26,883 nt of DNA from JBEBXQ01 sp040391535 (GTDB lineage Bacteria > Bacteroidota > Bacteroidia > Cytophagales > Spirosomataceae), in assembly GCA_040391535.1 (NCBI GenBank), contig JBEBXQ010000063.1, positions 1 through 26,883 on the forward strand, written 5' to 3'. How positions within the stretch are numbered: position 1 is the first letter of the stretch; every line of letters starts with the position of its first letter. Position numbers and translations under genes: made by a program. Below the pieces are notes generated by a model, which saw nothing but the letters and a program-made list of their open reading frames with translations, had not been told where the DNA came from and did not search any database. Shown here one piece after another: positions 13,748-23,446 of the stretch.

Positions 13748-16700
13748 ATGAAAAAACCGTTTCCCCTAACCCCAATCCTTTACCAAATTATGAGAACCTC
13801 GGTTATTCAAATCATAATAGCGGTATTATTTGCAGGTTTAAGCCTTGCCAATCCAGCACACGGGCAGGAACTGCTGATGAAGAAGATAAGTCTGGATATA
13901 AATAATACCGAAGCGAAAAAAGTCCTCACGCTTATCGAACAGCAAAGCAACGTCAGGTTTGCTTATCGTCCCAGGCTTATCTCCAACGGGCAAAAGATCA
14001 GCCTGCATCTCATCAATCAGCCCTTGAAAGATGTACTGGACATACTGACGCGCAATCTGAATCTGCAATATGATGTGATGGGTGAGCAGATTATTTTAAG
14101 TCCGGCCGGAAGTTCAGAGACGGGTACACGGCCTCAACCCTCTACCGGCGGGCAACCTGGCACATCCGGCAAATCCAATACTGACCGAACCATTAAAGGA
14201 AAAGTAACAGATGAACGGGGAGAAAGCTTACCGGGAGCTACTGTGGTCGTGAAAGGGACACAAAACGGTACGCTCACAAACGTGGACGGGCAATTTGAAA
14301 TTATAACCCAGGACGGTATCGCCACGCTGGTTTTTTCATTTGTCGGGTATTTAACGCAGGAAATTGTGTTATCAGCCAATCAGTCCTCGCTGGATATCAC
14401 GTTGCAATCTGACCAGCAAACGTTAGACGAACTGGTAGTAGTTGGTTATGGTACCGTTAAAAAAAGTGACTTAACCGGAGCCGTAGCCAGACTAAACGCC
14501 GAGCAATTCCAGAACCAGCCTTTAACCCAGATCACTGAAATGCTTGCAGGTACGGTAGCAGGTTTTGCCTCCAATCAAAGTGCCGGTGCAGCAGGTGGCG
14601 GTTCGATGGAAATCCGAGGACCCAATTCCATCAGCGCGGGATCGTCCCCCATGATTGTACTGGACGGCATTATCTACAATGGAAGTATCAGAGATATAAA
14701 TCCAAGTGATATAGAAACGATTGATATCCTGAAAGATGCCAGTTCAGCGGCGGTCTACGGATCCAGAGCGGCATCCGGGGTTATCCTGATCACAACCAAA
14801 AGGGGCAAAAGCGCTACTCCCGTTATCAATTTCACCGCCAAATGGGGTGTTTCCTCTTCTACGAATAAACGTAAACCTCTAAATGGTGAAGAGTTTGTAA
14901 GATTCAGGCAGGATTTCTTCAGAACCACTTTCCCGAATATTGATTATGATTATTATACGCATCCGAACCAGCTCCCTCCCGATCTGTCCATCGATCAGTG
15001 GAGACAACTAAGTGCCAATCCCCAATCTGACAATGTAAATGAGTGGATGGCAAGGATGAAATTCTTTTCCATTGAGCAGCAAAATTATCTGGCCGGTAAA
15101 ACCACTGACTGGTATAACGAAGTAATGCAAAACGGGAAAACCCAGGACTACGACATCAGCATTGGCGGAAAAAATGATAATATAAATTATTACTGGTCTA
15201 TCGGGTACCTTAACAATGAAGGGTTGAGAGTGGGTGACAAGTACTCAAACCTGAGATCGAAAATCAATTCTGAATATACCATTAACAGATTCATGAAGGT
15301 GGGGGTAAATGCTCAGTTTTCCAACAGAGACGAAAGTGCTGTGCCGGCAAGCTTAAGCTTTTATGCCAACAGCCCTTACGGACAGATGTATGATGACAAA
15401 GGAAATCTGATAAGGCTGCCACACGGCCATACTGAAAACCCTCTGCTCGATTATTACCGGAAATCTAACCTGAGAAAAATCACCAGTTTATTCACCAATC
15501 TGTACATGAACTTTAAGCTGCCGCTGGATATTGAGTATCAGCTTTCCTTTCAGCCGCGCATTGAATATATGAAAGAACTGAGTTTTACCTCAACGGACAT
15601 CAGAGTGGGTGGTTTACCCTCCGATGTCAGTCAGGGCTCGAGGGCGGAATACTCCCATTACGAATGGATGGTTGACAACCTTTTTAAATGGAATAAGCAA
15701 TTGGGCAGTCACCATATTGACCTTACTTTCCTGTTTAATATTGAAGAAAGCAACCGTTGGGCCACATCGCAGTCCAATAAGAACTTTGCACCCAGTGAGC
15801 AGCTGGGCTTCCACGGCATACATTTCGGGGATAGCCCTACCATCAATAATGATGATTACAGAAGTACCGGCGACGCCTTAATGTTCAGGGCCAATTATAC
15901 TATTGCAGATAAGTATTTACTGACCGGTTCAGTAAGACGAGATGGCTTTTCGGCATTCGGACAGGAAAATCCCAGGGCTTTCTTCCCGGCATTCGCGCTG
16001 GCATGGAGATTATCAAATGAAGACTTTTTCAATGTGGATGCCATAAGCCAGCTGAAAATAAGGACTTCATGGGGTATAAACGGAAACAGGGACATCGGGA
16101 TTTATTCTTCTCTGGCACGTATTAATTCCAACCTTTGGTATGACGGAACCAATACCAGGGTAGGTGTTTTTAACTCCACCCTTGCCAATTCTTTATTGAA
16201 ATGGGAGAAAACACAGTCCATTAACCTGGGAATAGATGTGACATTTAAAAATCAGATGGTTGATCTGTCCGTAGATTTCTATGACATGACTACCAAAGAT
16301 TTGCTGTTGAACCGTAATCTGCCGAGTATAACAGGATTTTCACAGATCACGTCGAATCTGGGCGAACTCGGAAATAAAGGGATCGACCTTACCGTCAATA
16401 CCAATAATATCAAAACCAACGATTTCAGCTGGTCTTCCGGCCTGACTTTCTCTTTCAACAGGAATAAGATCAAAAAGCTGTTTGGTGATATCGGCAACTA
16501 CAAAGTAGCAGGTATAAATAAGTATGGCGAAATTCCTGATTTTACCAACCGCTGGTTTCCCGACCATTCTCTGGATGCTATATGGGATTATAAAATCACA
16601 GGTGTATGGCAAATTGATGAGAAAGAAACCGCAGAAAGATACGGGATGCGCCCTGGTGACTTTAAATCGGAAGATCTGGATAATGACGGCAGGTATATTG

Positions 16701-17194
16701 AACTTAATGACAAGCAGTTTATAGGCTACACCAGTCCCAGATACAGAATCGGTCTGAACAATTCCTTTAGTTTCTTCCGGAATTTTTCGGCCAACCTGTT
16801 CTTACGGGCTGACCTTGGCCATATGGGTGAGTACTCTAATGCTCTGAATGCCGGTTGGGAATCAAATGACCGGGCAAACAGAAACGTTGGACCGGTACCC
16901 TACTGGACCGAACAAAATCCTATCAATGATTACGCTCGTCTGGATGTCAGTAACAGCGGATACGGAGGCGGATTACGTGTATTTAAACAACGGTCATTTA
17001 TACGATTGCAGGATATTAATCTTTCCTACCACGTACCGTCAGGCACCGCTGAAAAGCTGAAAATGCGGGATCTGAGATTTTTCGGGTCCATCCGTAATTT
17101 ACTTACCTATACAAAATGGCCACACTGGGATCCTGAAACCGGCAGCAGCCCGCTGCCGAAAACATTCTCTCTTGGCTTTAGTATGAACCTGTAA
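13748..17194 (+). CDS. SusC/RagA-type TonB-dependent outer-membrane transporter with STN signalling domain
   Basis: An outer-membrane importer of 1148 residues that works with the SusD lipoprotein to capture oligomers and uses TonB energy. Domains in order: signal region about 15-40; STN (secretin/TonB N-terminal) domain about 45-118, which contacts the FecR protein in the periplasm; a Ser/Gly/Pro-rich linker 119-147; carboxypeptidase-regulatory-like domain 148-219 (IKGKVTDERGESLPGATVVV); the SusC hallmark ELVVVGYGTVKKSDLTGAV from 228; the plug from about 240 (SAGSSPMIVLDGIIYNG, SSAAVYGSRAASGVILITTK); and a 22-strand barrel to the end. The STN domain explains the upstream sigma/anti-sigma pair. 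The SusD gene starts 24 bases later. Ligand specificity cannot be read from sequence; the neighbours point to esterified plant polymers. Confidence 0.97.
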   Translation: MKKPFPLTPILYQIMRTSVIQIIIAVLFAGLSLANPAHGQELLMKKISLDINNTEAKKVLTLIEQQSNVRFAYRPRLISNGQKISLHLINQPLKDVLDILTRNLNLQYDVMGEQIILSPAGSSETGTRPQPSTGGQPGTSGKSNTDRTIKGKVTDERGESLPGATVVVKGTQNGTLTNVDGQFEIITQDGIATLVFSFVGYLTQEIVLSANQSSLDITLQSDQQTLDELVVVGYGTVKKSDLTGAVARLNAEQFQNQPLTQITEMLAGTVAGFASNQSAGAAGGGSMEIRGPNSISAGSSPMIVLDGIIYNGSIRDINPSDIETIDILKDASSAAVYGSRAASGVILITTKRGKSATPVINFTAKWGVSSSTNKRKPLNGEEFVRFRQDFFRTTFPNIDYDYYTHPNQLPPDLSIDQWRQLSANPQSDNVNEWMARMKFFSIEQQNYLAGKTTDWYNEVMQNGKTQDYDISIGGKNDNINYYWSIGYLNNEGLRVGDKYSNLRSKINSEYTINRFMKVGVNAQFSNRDESAVPASLSFYANSPYGQMYDDKGNLIRLPHGHTENPLLDYYRKSNLRKITSLFTNLYMNFKLPLDIEYQLSFQPRIEYMKELSFTSTDIRVGGLPSDVSQGSRAEYSHYEWMVDNLFKWNKQLGSHHIDLTFLFNIEESNRWATSQSNKNFAPSEQLGFHGIHFGDSPTINNDDYRSTGDALMFRANYTIADKYLLTGSVRRDGFSAFGQENPRAFFPAFALAWRLSNEDFFNVDAISQLKIRTSWGINGNRDIGIYSSLARINSNLWYDGTNTRVGVFNSTLANSLLKWEKTQSINLGIDVTFKNQMVDLSVDFYDMTTKDLLLNRNLPSITGFSQITSNLGELGNKGIDLTVNTNNIKTNDFSWSSGLTFSFNRNKIKKLFGDIGNYKVAGINKYGEIPDFTNRWFPDHSLDAIWDYKITGVWQIDEKETAERYGMRPGDFKSEDLDNDGRYIELNDKQFIGYTSPRYRIGLNNSFSFFRNFSANLFLRADLGHMGEYSNALNAGWESNDRANRNVGPVPYWTEQNPINDYARLDVSNSGYGGGLRVFKQRSFIRLQDINLSYHVPSGTAEKLKMRDLRFFGSIRNLLTYTKWPHWDPETGSSPLPKTFSLGFSMNL

Positions 17195-17218
17195 CTGACC
17201 TGTACCATGACAACCTAT

Positions 17219-18973
17219 ATGAAAAAAATAATATACTGCCTGCTGGCTTTACTTTCGCTGAATTCATGCTCTGACAATTGGCTGAAACCAGATCCCCAAT
17301 CCTTCTTCGCTCCTGAGAATATTTATGTTGACGAAGCTGGTTTCGAAGCGCTGCTGGTTACGTTACGTAAAAATTTAAGCTACGATTTTACAGGCGGAAG
17401 AAACCCGATGGCGATGGAATTTGCCTATTCAGATGTGGCGGTAGCATTGGTGCAGTCAGATTTTACAAGAAACACTCCCAGTACAAGTACCTTCTGGCCG
17501 ATCCTGACGCTTTTTAACAAATCTTACGAGTTTATTAAAAATGCCAACGTACTGATTTCAAGGATAGATAATGTAGAATGGGAAAGTGAAGAGGTAAGAA
17601 ATCGTTTGGTGGCTGAGGCCTACTGGCACAGAGCTTACTGGTATTATCGCCTGGTTAACTCTTATGGTGATGTCCCATGGATAGGGGAAGAATTATCCGG
17701 TGCCAAGCTGGATTTCCAGACCTACAGCAGGGATGCTATCCTGAAAAAGCTTCAGCAAGACCTGGAATTTTCTGTACAATGGCTGCCTGAAAAACCACGT
17801 TTGCTTGGGGATGTCACAAAAGCCACTGTCAATCAGTTGCTGACAAAAATATATCTGGCTAACCGCGAATTTGATAAAGCCGTCACATCCTCTTCCCAAA
17901 TTATCAACGGTCCTTATTCATTAATGAAAAACAGGTTTGGCATTGATGCGAACGATGCCAAAAGAAATGTTCTCTGGGACTTGCACAGAGCTGAAAACAA
18001 AAATAACAACCAGAATACCGAAACCATCTATACCACCATTGACCGTGCGGAAGCCCCTCCGGCTACCTGGTCGGAGGGTGCCTATACCATGAGAAACTAT
18101 ACACCTTCATGGTGGAAAATTCTGGATGGTAAAGGGAACAGGGCATGTAACTGGGACACCCCCACCGGTGATACACTGGGTATCGGGAACGGCGACGTTC
18201 GCACAAACAGTTATTTCCACTATAGTATCTGGGAAGAAAACGGAAAACAATGGAATAACACTCCCGATCTGCGGCGGGCTGATATTAACTGGGTAGAAAT
18301 GACCGGAAATATTGCAGAAATAAAAGGCTGTCTTGGTGGCTCGCCTTACAATGGCATCCAGCTGAATAAGGTTGTTTACAGCAGTCTGATTGACACAACA
18401 GATACCTGGTACCCTTGGCCGCATTATAAAACATACATTAAAACACCCAACACACCCCAACCCTACGGAGGACAGGGAGATATGTACATCTACCGTCTTG
18501 CCGAAACCTATCTTCTGAGGGCGGAGGCGCATTTCTGGAAAGGAAATCTTGCTGAAGCGGCCAATGATATCAATGTTGTGAGGGCACGCGCCAATGCTCC
18601 GCTGATTTCAGCAGCGGATGTAACCATTGATTATATTTTTGATGAAAGAGCCCGGGAGCTTTATATTGAAGAGCCGCGCCATTCCGAAATGGTCAGGGTA
18701 TCCTTCATCCTGGCGAATCTGAATCAGGACGGGTATAACGTAACCGGGATTCATGAGAAAAACTGGTATCATGACCGGGTAATGCGGGTAAACGAACATT
18801 ACCATCCTCCATTATTCACCTGGTTTGCCCTGGAAGCGAAAATATCTCCTTATCATTTCCTGTGGCCGGTTCCTCAAAGTGTAATAACGGCCAATACACT
18901 GGGTATCATTAATCAGAATAAAGGATATGAAGGCTCGGAAAATAATGCCGCTCCCATAGTGAGTATTGATTAA
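17219..18973 (+). CDS. SusD/RagB-type surface nutrient-binding lipoprotein
   Basis: A surface-exposed lipoprotein that closes like a lid over the SusC barrel and binds the oligomer to be imported. I choose the ATG at 17219 (584 residues), because MKKIIYCLLALLSLNSC is a standard lipoprotein signal, with the lipidated cysteine at residue 17. The frame extends four codons to an ATG at 17207, 12 bases after the SusC stop. The N-terminal SusD-like domain (PDPQSFFAPENIYVDEAGF onward), the helical repeats (VAEAYWHRAYWYYRLVNSYGD) and the C-terminal RagB part (LAEAANDINVVRARAN, DERARELYIEEPRHSEMVR) are all intact. It lies in the transporter operon, with esterase genes following. Confidence 0.96.
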   Translation: MKKIIYCLLALLSLNSCSDNWLKPDPQSFFAPENIYVDEAGFEALLVTLRKNLSYDFTGGRNPMAMEFAYSDVAVALVQSDFTRNTPSTSTFWPILTLFNKSYEFIKNANVLISRIDNVEWESEEVRNRLVAEAYWHRAYWYYRLVNSYGDVPWIGEELSGAKLDFQTYSRDAILKKLQQDLEFSVQWLPEKPRLLGDVTKATVNQLLTKIYLANREFDKAVTSSSQIINGPYSLMKNRFGIDANDAKRNVLWDLHRAENKNNNQNTETIYTTIDRAEAPPATWSEGAYTMRNYTPSWWKILDGKGNRACNWDTPTGDTLGIGNGDVRTNSYFHYSIWEENGKQWNNTPDLRRADINWVEMTGNIAEIKGCLGGSPYNGIQLNKVVYSSLIDTTDTWYPWPHYKTYIKTPNTPQPYGGQGDMYIYRLAETYLLRAEAHFWKGNLAEAANDINVVRARANAPLISAADVTIDYIFDERARELYIEEPRHSEMVRVSFILANLNQDGYNVTGIHEKNWYHDRVMRVNEHYHPPLFTWFALEAKISPYHFLWPVPQSVITANTLGIINQNKGYEGSENNAAPIVSID

Positions 18974-19021
18974 GAACCTGCTTTTCCTCAAAAGCGATAA
19001 GCTCATCTACTTTTATATAGT

Positions 19022-21292
19022 ATGAAAAAGTTTTTGTATTTCTTTCCGGTGTTATGTTTCACATTACCAGCCTCTGGCTTTCAGAGTGAATCCGATTCCG
19101 GAAAGGCGCGACTGGAATGGATCCTGGATAAATTACCGCCCGACCGCACGCAAAACGGCACGGTATCCTATTCAGACAGCACTTTTCAGAACTGGCTTGA
19201 GCGGACCGGCGAATTACCTCCGGATTTCAGCAAGATGAAGTCAGTCCCCTTCCTGCCTGACCCGCTGCTTCTTAACGGGCAAACGGTTACTTCAAAAGAA
19301 CAGTGGGAAAGGAAAAAAGAGCAGCTAAGGAAGGATCTGCAGTACTATATAACAGGATCATTTCCTCAGACCAGGGAAAATTTAAAAGTAAGAACGGTTT
19401 CCGAATCCCGGGCACATAAAGTAACCTCAAGGATTATCGAACTTACATTCGGTCCGGCAAATGCTGCTAAATTAACGCTTGAAATGCTCATTCCGGATGG
19501 AAATGGTCCGTTCCCGGTTTTTATGACCCAGTGGAATCACCGGGAATGGGCACAGATTGCCGTTAAAAGGGGATATATTGCCTGTGTATATGCCGCCTCC
19601 GACGCAAAGGATGACACCGAAGACTATAGCCGCATCTGGGCCGGACAATATGATTTCACACGCCTCATGAGACGGGCCTATGGTACTTTTGCCGCCATCG
19701 ATTATTTGTATCAGCTACCCTATGTCAACAAGGATCAGATTGCACTCACCGGTCATTCCAGAAACGGCAAATTATCGTTAATAGCTGCTGCTTTTGATGA
19801 AAGAATCAAGGCTGTAGTCACCAGCAGCGGAGGCACAGGCGCTGAAGTTCCGTGGCGCTATACTACCCATCATTATGATGTGGAAGATATTGCACTGCTC
19901 AGTACAGCGCAACCCGCCTGGTTACACCCACGTCTTCGTTTTTTCATCGGAAATGAAGATAAGCTTCCGATTGATCAGAATTCATTTATGGCCCTGGTGG
20001 CACCCCGGGGGCTCTTGTTAAGTACCGCTACTACCGAAGGAGCAAGTAATCCCTGGGCAGCAGAACAGGCTTTAAAATCGGCCGGTACGGTATACAGCTT
20101 TCTGAATGCCCCCGATCATGTGGGTATCCGCTATCGTCCGGGTCTGCACGGTACCCAGTCTGAGGATATTGAAGGATATATTGATTTCTTCGATTTTATC
20201 TTTAAAAGAAGCCATTATAACCCCAAAAGCGAATTGCTTTATCCTTATTCCTTTGAAGAATGGAAAACCAATGCAACACCGGTTGCTATCCAGGGTAAGC
20301 GCAAAACGGCCGGTCAGACGTCCTCTGAAACCGTAAAGAATCTTCACTGGCTGTTGGGCGAAGCTCCGCCTCTGGTCGTTAATGCAGGTCCAGAACTATT
20401 GAGCAAATCGGGTAACGGGGAAGCTTATTTCGGCAGTGTATTGAAGCGTCCTGCCGCAAATGAAAAGACCGGACTCATGAGAATTACGCCTTATAGCGGG
20501 TTTGGTGACTATTTGTATTCCAACCTGTATTATCCCAGGGCGCAGGCAGATGCCGGAAAAAAAGTGCCGGTCCTGATTTACCTTCATGAAAACGATTACT
20601 CAAAAGGGTATTCTGATATCGGTCATCAGCACGAGATGCAGTCTTTTTTCAATGCAGTTCTGGAGAAAGGATACGCAGTGCTATGTTTTGACATGATGGG
20701 CTTTGGAAACCGGATTCAGGAAAGCCAGCGATTTTATAACCGTTACAGGGACTGGTCTAAAATGGGGAAAATGGTGGCGGATGCACAGGCAGCGGTAGAG
20801 GCTATGGCCAATCTGGACATTATAGACAGCAACCGCATTTATATCGCCGGATATTCTGTTGGCGCTACCGTAGGACTTATGACTACCGCAATCGATCCGC
20901 GTGTTGCCGGTGTAGCGGCTATCTCGGGAGTTTATCCTTTAAGGGAAGGAACCTCCAGTCATCATACCATCGTGGAATGGTCTGACCTCAACGGATTTAT
21001 CCCCAGACTGGGCTATTTTAAGAATAACCCTGAACTTATCCCGGTAGATTTTGATGAAATCTTAGCAGCCATTGCACCAAGGAATACATTGCTTGTTCAG
21101 CCCCGGACTGACTGGACAGCAGATCATTCTGCCATTCGGAAACAGGTTGATAAGGTAAAAAAGGAATATAGCCGGCAAAAGGCAGAAAATAACATCCTGT
21201 CACTATATCCTGATGACTACAGCCGTCTTTCTGCCCAAACCAGGGCTCAGGTACTAAACTGGCTGCAGTTATTGAATAACATGCCAGAATAA
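19022..21292 (+). CDS. Two-domain secreted serine hydrolase (CE15-like plus second alpha/beta hydrolase)
   Basis: A 756-residue exported protein with a signal peptide to about residue 20 and two alpha/beta-hydrolase domains in tandem. Domain 1 (about 90-395) resembles CE15/acetyl-esterase enzymes: nucleophile Ser246 in GHSRNGK, followed by AAAFDERI, APRGLLLST near 327-335 and a likely catalytic His376 in YRPGLHGT before EDIEGYIDFFDFIFK. Domain 2 (about 490-750) has Ser612 in GYSVGATVG, an IAPRNTLLVQPR strand and Asp697/His702 in TDWTADHSA as likely acid and base. Both active sites look complete. It probably removes two kinds of ester from one carbohydrate, but substrates are inferred only from the CE15 neighbour 39 bases downstream. 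The single fused reading frame is clean, with no stop between the domains. Confidence 0.88.
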   Translation: MKKFLYFFPVLCFTLPASGFQSESDSGKARLEWILDKLPPDRTQNGTVSYSDSTFQNWLERTGELPPDFSKMKSVPFLPDPLLLNGQTVTSKEQWERKKEQLRKDLQYYITGSFPQTRENLKVRTVSESRAHKVTSRIIELTFGPANAAKLTLEMLIPDGNGPFPVFMTQWNHREWAQIAVKRGYIACVYAASDAKDDTEDYSRIWAGQYDFTRLMRRAYGTFAAIDYLYQLPYVNKDQIALTGHSRNGKLSLIAAAFDERIKAVVTSSGGTGAEVPWRYTTHHYDVEDIALLSTAQPAWLHPRLRFFIGNEDKLPIDQNSFMALVAPRGLLLSTATTEGASNPWAAEQALKSAGTVYSFLNAPDHVGIRYRPGLHGTQSEDIEGYIDFFDFIFKRSHYNPKSELLYPYSFEEWKTNATPVAIQGKRKTAGQTSSETVKNLHWLLGEAPPLVVNAGPELLSKSGNGEAYFGSVLKRPAANEKTGLMRITPYSGFGDYLYSNLYYPRAQADAGKKVPVLIYLHENDYSKGYSDIGHQHEMQSFFNAVLEKGYAVLCFDMMGFGNRIQESQRFYNRYRDWSKMGKMVADAQAAVEAMANLDIIDSNRIYIAGYSVGATVGLMTTAIDPRVAGVAAISGVYPLREGTSSHHTIVEWSDLNGFIPRLGYFKNNPELIPVDFDEILAAIAPRNTLLVQPRTDWTADHSAIRKQVDKVKKEYSRQKAENNILSLYPDDYSRLSAQTRAQVLNWLQLLNNMPE

Positions 21293-21331
21293 GCTTATAT
21301 TCATCTCAGTTCTTTAATTGAAAATTATCCT

Positions 21332-22528
21332 ATGCAATCATTAAGCCTCAAACTGCTCGCTTTAACCGCATTTTTTTTATTCCTGAACAGGCATAGTGCA
21401 AAAGCTCAAAACTATGACGAATCACTGACAGGGAATCTCCCCATTCCTGAAATACTGATCAGCAACGAAAATGGTAAGATTAAAAATAAAAAGCAGTGGG
21501 AACAACAACGCAGGCCGGAAATTATGGCCATGTTTGAAACCCAGGTCTATGGGAAGACTCCTGCTACTTTTGATCATATTGATTTTCAGGTAAAGAATGA
21601 GAATAAGCAGGCGATGGGCGGGAAAGCGCATTTAAAGGAAGTAAGTATCAGGGTAACACGTAATGAGAAACAGGTTGTCATTAATCTGGTAATGTTTACA
21701 CCTACCCTGACAGCCGGCCCGGTGCCGGTCTTTTTACTGATCAATAACAGACCTGCCAGAAATACAGCACCGGAGCGGGATACCATCAGCGGATTCTGGC
21801 CGGCGGAGCAGGTTATTGCGGCCGGCTATGGCATTGCCGCATTTCAGGTAAATGATGCCGCTCCGGATAATAAAAATACTTACGCTAAAGGTGTGCTGGA
21901 TTTATATCCTGAGGCACTTTCCAGTCCGGATGGCATGAAGGCCATCGGAGCATGGGCCTGGGCAGCCAGCCGGGTACTGGATTACCTGGAAACTGATAAA
22001 CAGACAGATGCAGGCAAAGTGGCTGTGGTAGGGCATTCAAGAGGCGGTAAAACATCCCTGTGGGCCGCAGCACAGGACACAAGGTTTGCGATGTGCTTTT
22101 CGAATAATTCAGGAAATACAGGGGCTGCTTTATCGAAGAGAAATTTTGGTGAAACCGTCAAAATAATTAACACGGCATTTCCGCACTGGTTTGCAGATAA
22201 CTACAAAAAATACAATGATAACGAAGCCGATCTGCCCTTTGACCAGCATATGCTGCTGGCATTGCAGGCACCCAGGCCGTTATATGTTACGAGCGCTTCT
22301 GAAGACCTGTGGGCAGACCCCAAAGGCACTTATATGGCTCTCAAACTTGCCGAACCTGTATATGAACTTTACAAACAGAAGTCGTCATTACCACTCAGTC
22401 AGCCTGCTGTCAATACACCCTTTACGCGTACACCTCTTGGCTACCATATCCGGGAAGGGAAGCATAATCTGACCGAATATGACTGGGCACAATTCATAAA
22501 ATTTGCAGACGATCATTGGAAAAAGTAA
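21332..22528 (+). CDS. CE15-family glucuronoyl esterase-like protein
   Basis: A secreted carbohydrate esterase of 398 residues with signal peptide to about 25 (SAKAQ). CE15 enzymes cut the ester between 4-O-methylglucuronic acid on xylan and lignin alcohols. The family pattern is clear: nucleophile Ser236 in GHSRGGKTSLWAAAQD, SNNSGNTGAALSKRNFGET, FPHWF, APRPLYVTSASEDLWADP with probable catalytic Asp325, and His378 in YHIREGKHNLTEYDW. The position after the SN motif that holds a glutamate in some CE15 enzymes is Asn here, so Asp325 is the likelier acid. The cysteine common in the SGC motif of the family is also replaced (SGNTG). It shares an operon with SusCD, suggesting periplasmic or surface action on imported lignin-carbohydrate fragments. 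Confidence 0.9.
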   Translation: MQSLSLKLLALTAFFLFLNRHSAKAQNYDESLTGNLPIPEILISNENGKIKNKKQWEQQRRPEIMAMFETQVYGKTPATFDHIDFQVKNENKQAMGGKAHLKEVSIRVTRNEKQVVINLVMFTPTLTAGPVPVFLLINNRPARNTAPERDTISGFWPAEQVIAAGYGIAAFQVNDAAPDNKNTYAKGVLDLYPEALSSPDGMKAIGAWAWAASRVLDYLETDKQTDAGKVAVVGHSRGGKTSLWAAAQDTRFAMCFSNNSGNTGAALSKRNFGETVKIINTAFPHWFADNYKKYNDNEADLPFDQHMLLALQAPRPLYVTSASEDLWADPKGTYMALKLAEPVYELYKQKSSLPLSQPAVNTPFTRTPLGYHIREGKHNLTEYDWAQFIKFADDHWKK

Positions 22529-22644
22529 TGTAAGACCAAGCAGTCTCCCTGGTTTTCCTCACTCTATTCTATACGGACAGATAAGTAAAAATGTCATCTG
22601 CGCTGATTTAATACTTGTGATCATAACTATTCAATAGACTTTAC

Positions 22645-23367
22645 ATGTTCAGAATTCCTAAAATTACGTTGCTGCTCCTTTGTTCTTTTATTGTACTGAA
22701 TTACAGCTGCAGAAGAAGCAGTTTACCCGAAACAGCTTCTGTACACAATCATTTAAGTAAAAAAGAGACCATCCAGGGCTGGCAGCTGTTGTTCGATGGT
22801 AAAACGACAGCAGGATGGCATAATTATCTGAAAGAAGGGATCAGCGGATGGCAGGTTGAAGATGGGATTTTATTCACTCCAGGTAAAAGCGGTGATATTG
22901 TAACCGACGATGAATACAGCAATTTCGAGCTGAAAGCTGACTGGAAAATCACCGGTAAGGGAAACAGCGGTATATTTTATTTCGTTGTGGAAGATCCCGT
23001 TAATCAACGGATTCATCAGTCAGGCCCGGAATTTCAGATTATTGATAACAACAATTACCCGCAGAAATTAGAGGAAAATCAGGTTACCGGTTCGGCTTCC
23101 GATGTACTGAAACCCCTGACAGATGCCACCAATCCCGTTGGAGAATGGAATACAACTTATATCACTTCTGTAAACGGTAAAATTCAGCATTGGCTGAATG
23201 GTAAAAAAATCCTGGAATTCGATATTAATTCTCCTGAATGGAAAGCCGCCGTAGCCAAAAGTAAATTTGCGTCTTTTAATTATGCACAGGTACTGAAAGG
23301 CAGAATCGGCCTGCAGGACCATGGTAACTACGTTGCCTACCGGAACGTTAAAATCCGTCCGTTATAA
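22645..23367 (+). CDS. DUF1080 (3-keto-disaccharide hydrolase-like) lipoprotein
   Basis: A 240-residue lipoprotein (lipobox LNYSC, lipidated Cys22) with one DUF1080 domain. This is a concanavalin-like beta-sandwich that starts WQLLFDGKTTAGWHNY, continues through NFELKADWKITGKGNSGIFY and ends GRIGLQDHGNYVAYRNVKIR. DUF1080 proteins bind or cleave sugars, and some act on 3-keto-glycosides. There is no 3-dehydrogenase of the GMC or Gfo/Idh type in this window to supply such a substrate, so a carbohydrate-binding or accessory role is just as likely. It lies 116 bases after the CE15 gene and is the last gene before a strong terminator, so it probably belongs to the same transcript. Confidence 0.9.
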   Translation: MFRIPKITLLLLCSFIVLNYSCRRSSLPETASVHNHLSKKETIQGWQLLFDGKTTAGWHNYLKEGISGWQVEDGILFTPGKSGDIVTDDEYSNFELKADWKITGKGNSGIFYFVVEDPVNQRIHQSGPEFQIIDNNNYPQKLEENQVTGSASDVLKPLTDATNPVGEWNTTYITSVNGKIQHWLNGKKILEFDINSPEWKAAVAKSKFASFNYAQVLKGRIGLQDHGNYVAYRNVKIRPL

Positions 23368-23382
23368 GCATTGTCATTATCC

Positions 23383-23427
23383 GGAAAAGCCACAGGAAAT
23401 GCGTCATTTCCTGTGGCTTTTCCTTTT
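23383..23427. terminator. Strong bidirectional terminator closing the SusCD operon
   Basis: A perfect 19 bp stem runs 23383-23401 with 23405-23423 around a three-base CGT loop (core GCCACAGGAAATG / CATTTCCTGTGGC). It has A-runs on the left and T-runs on the right, so it can terminate on both strands. It lies between the convergent DUF1080 and DUF6265-like genes. Confidence 0.9.
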
Positions 23428-23446
23428 ATAAACTGACAGTGATGGC

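Noticed and set aside
18107..18532. 141-codon minus-strand open frame inside the SusD gene
   Set aside because: It lies entirely antisense to the SusD coding sequence and has no domain pattern.
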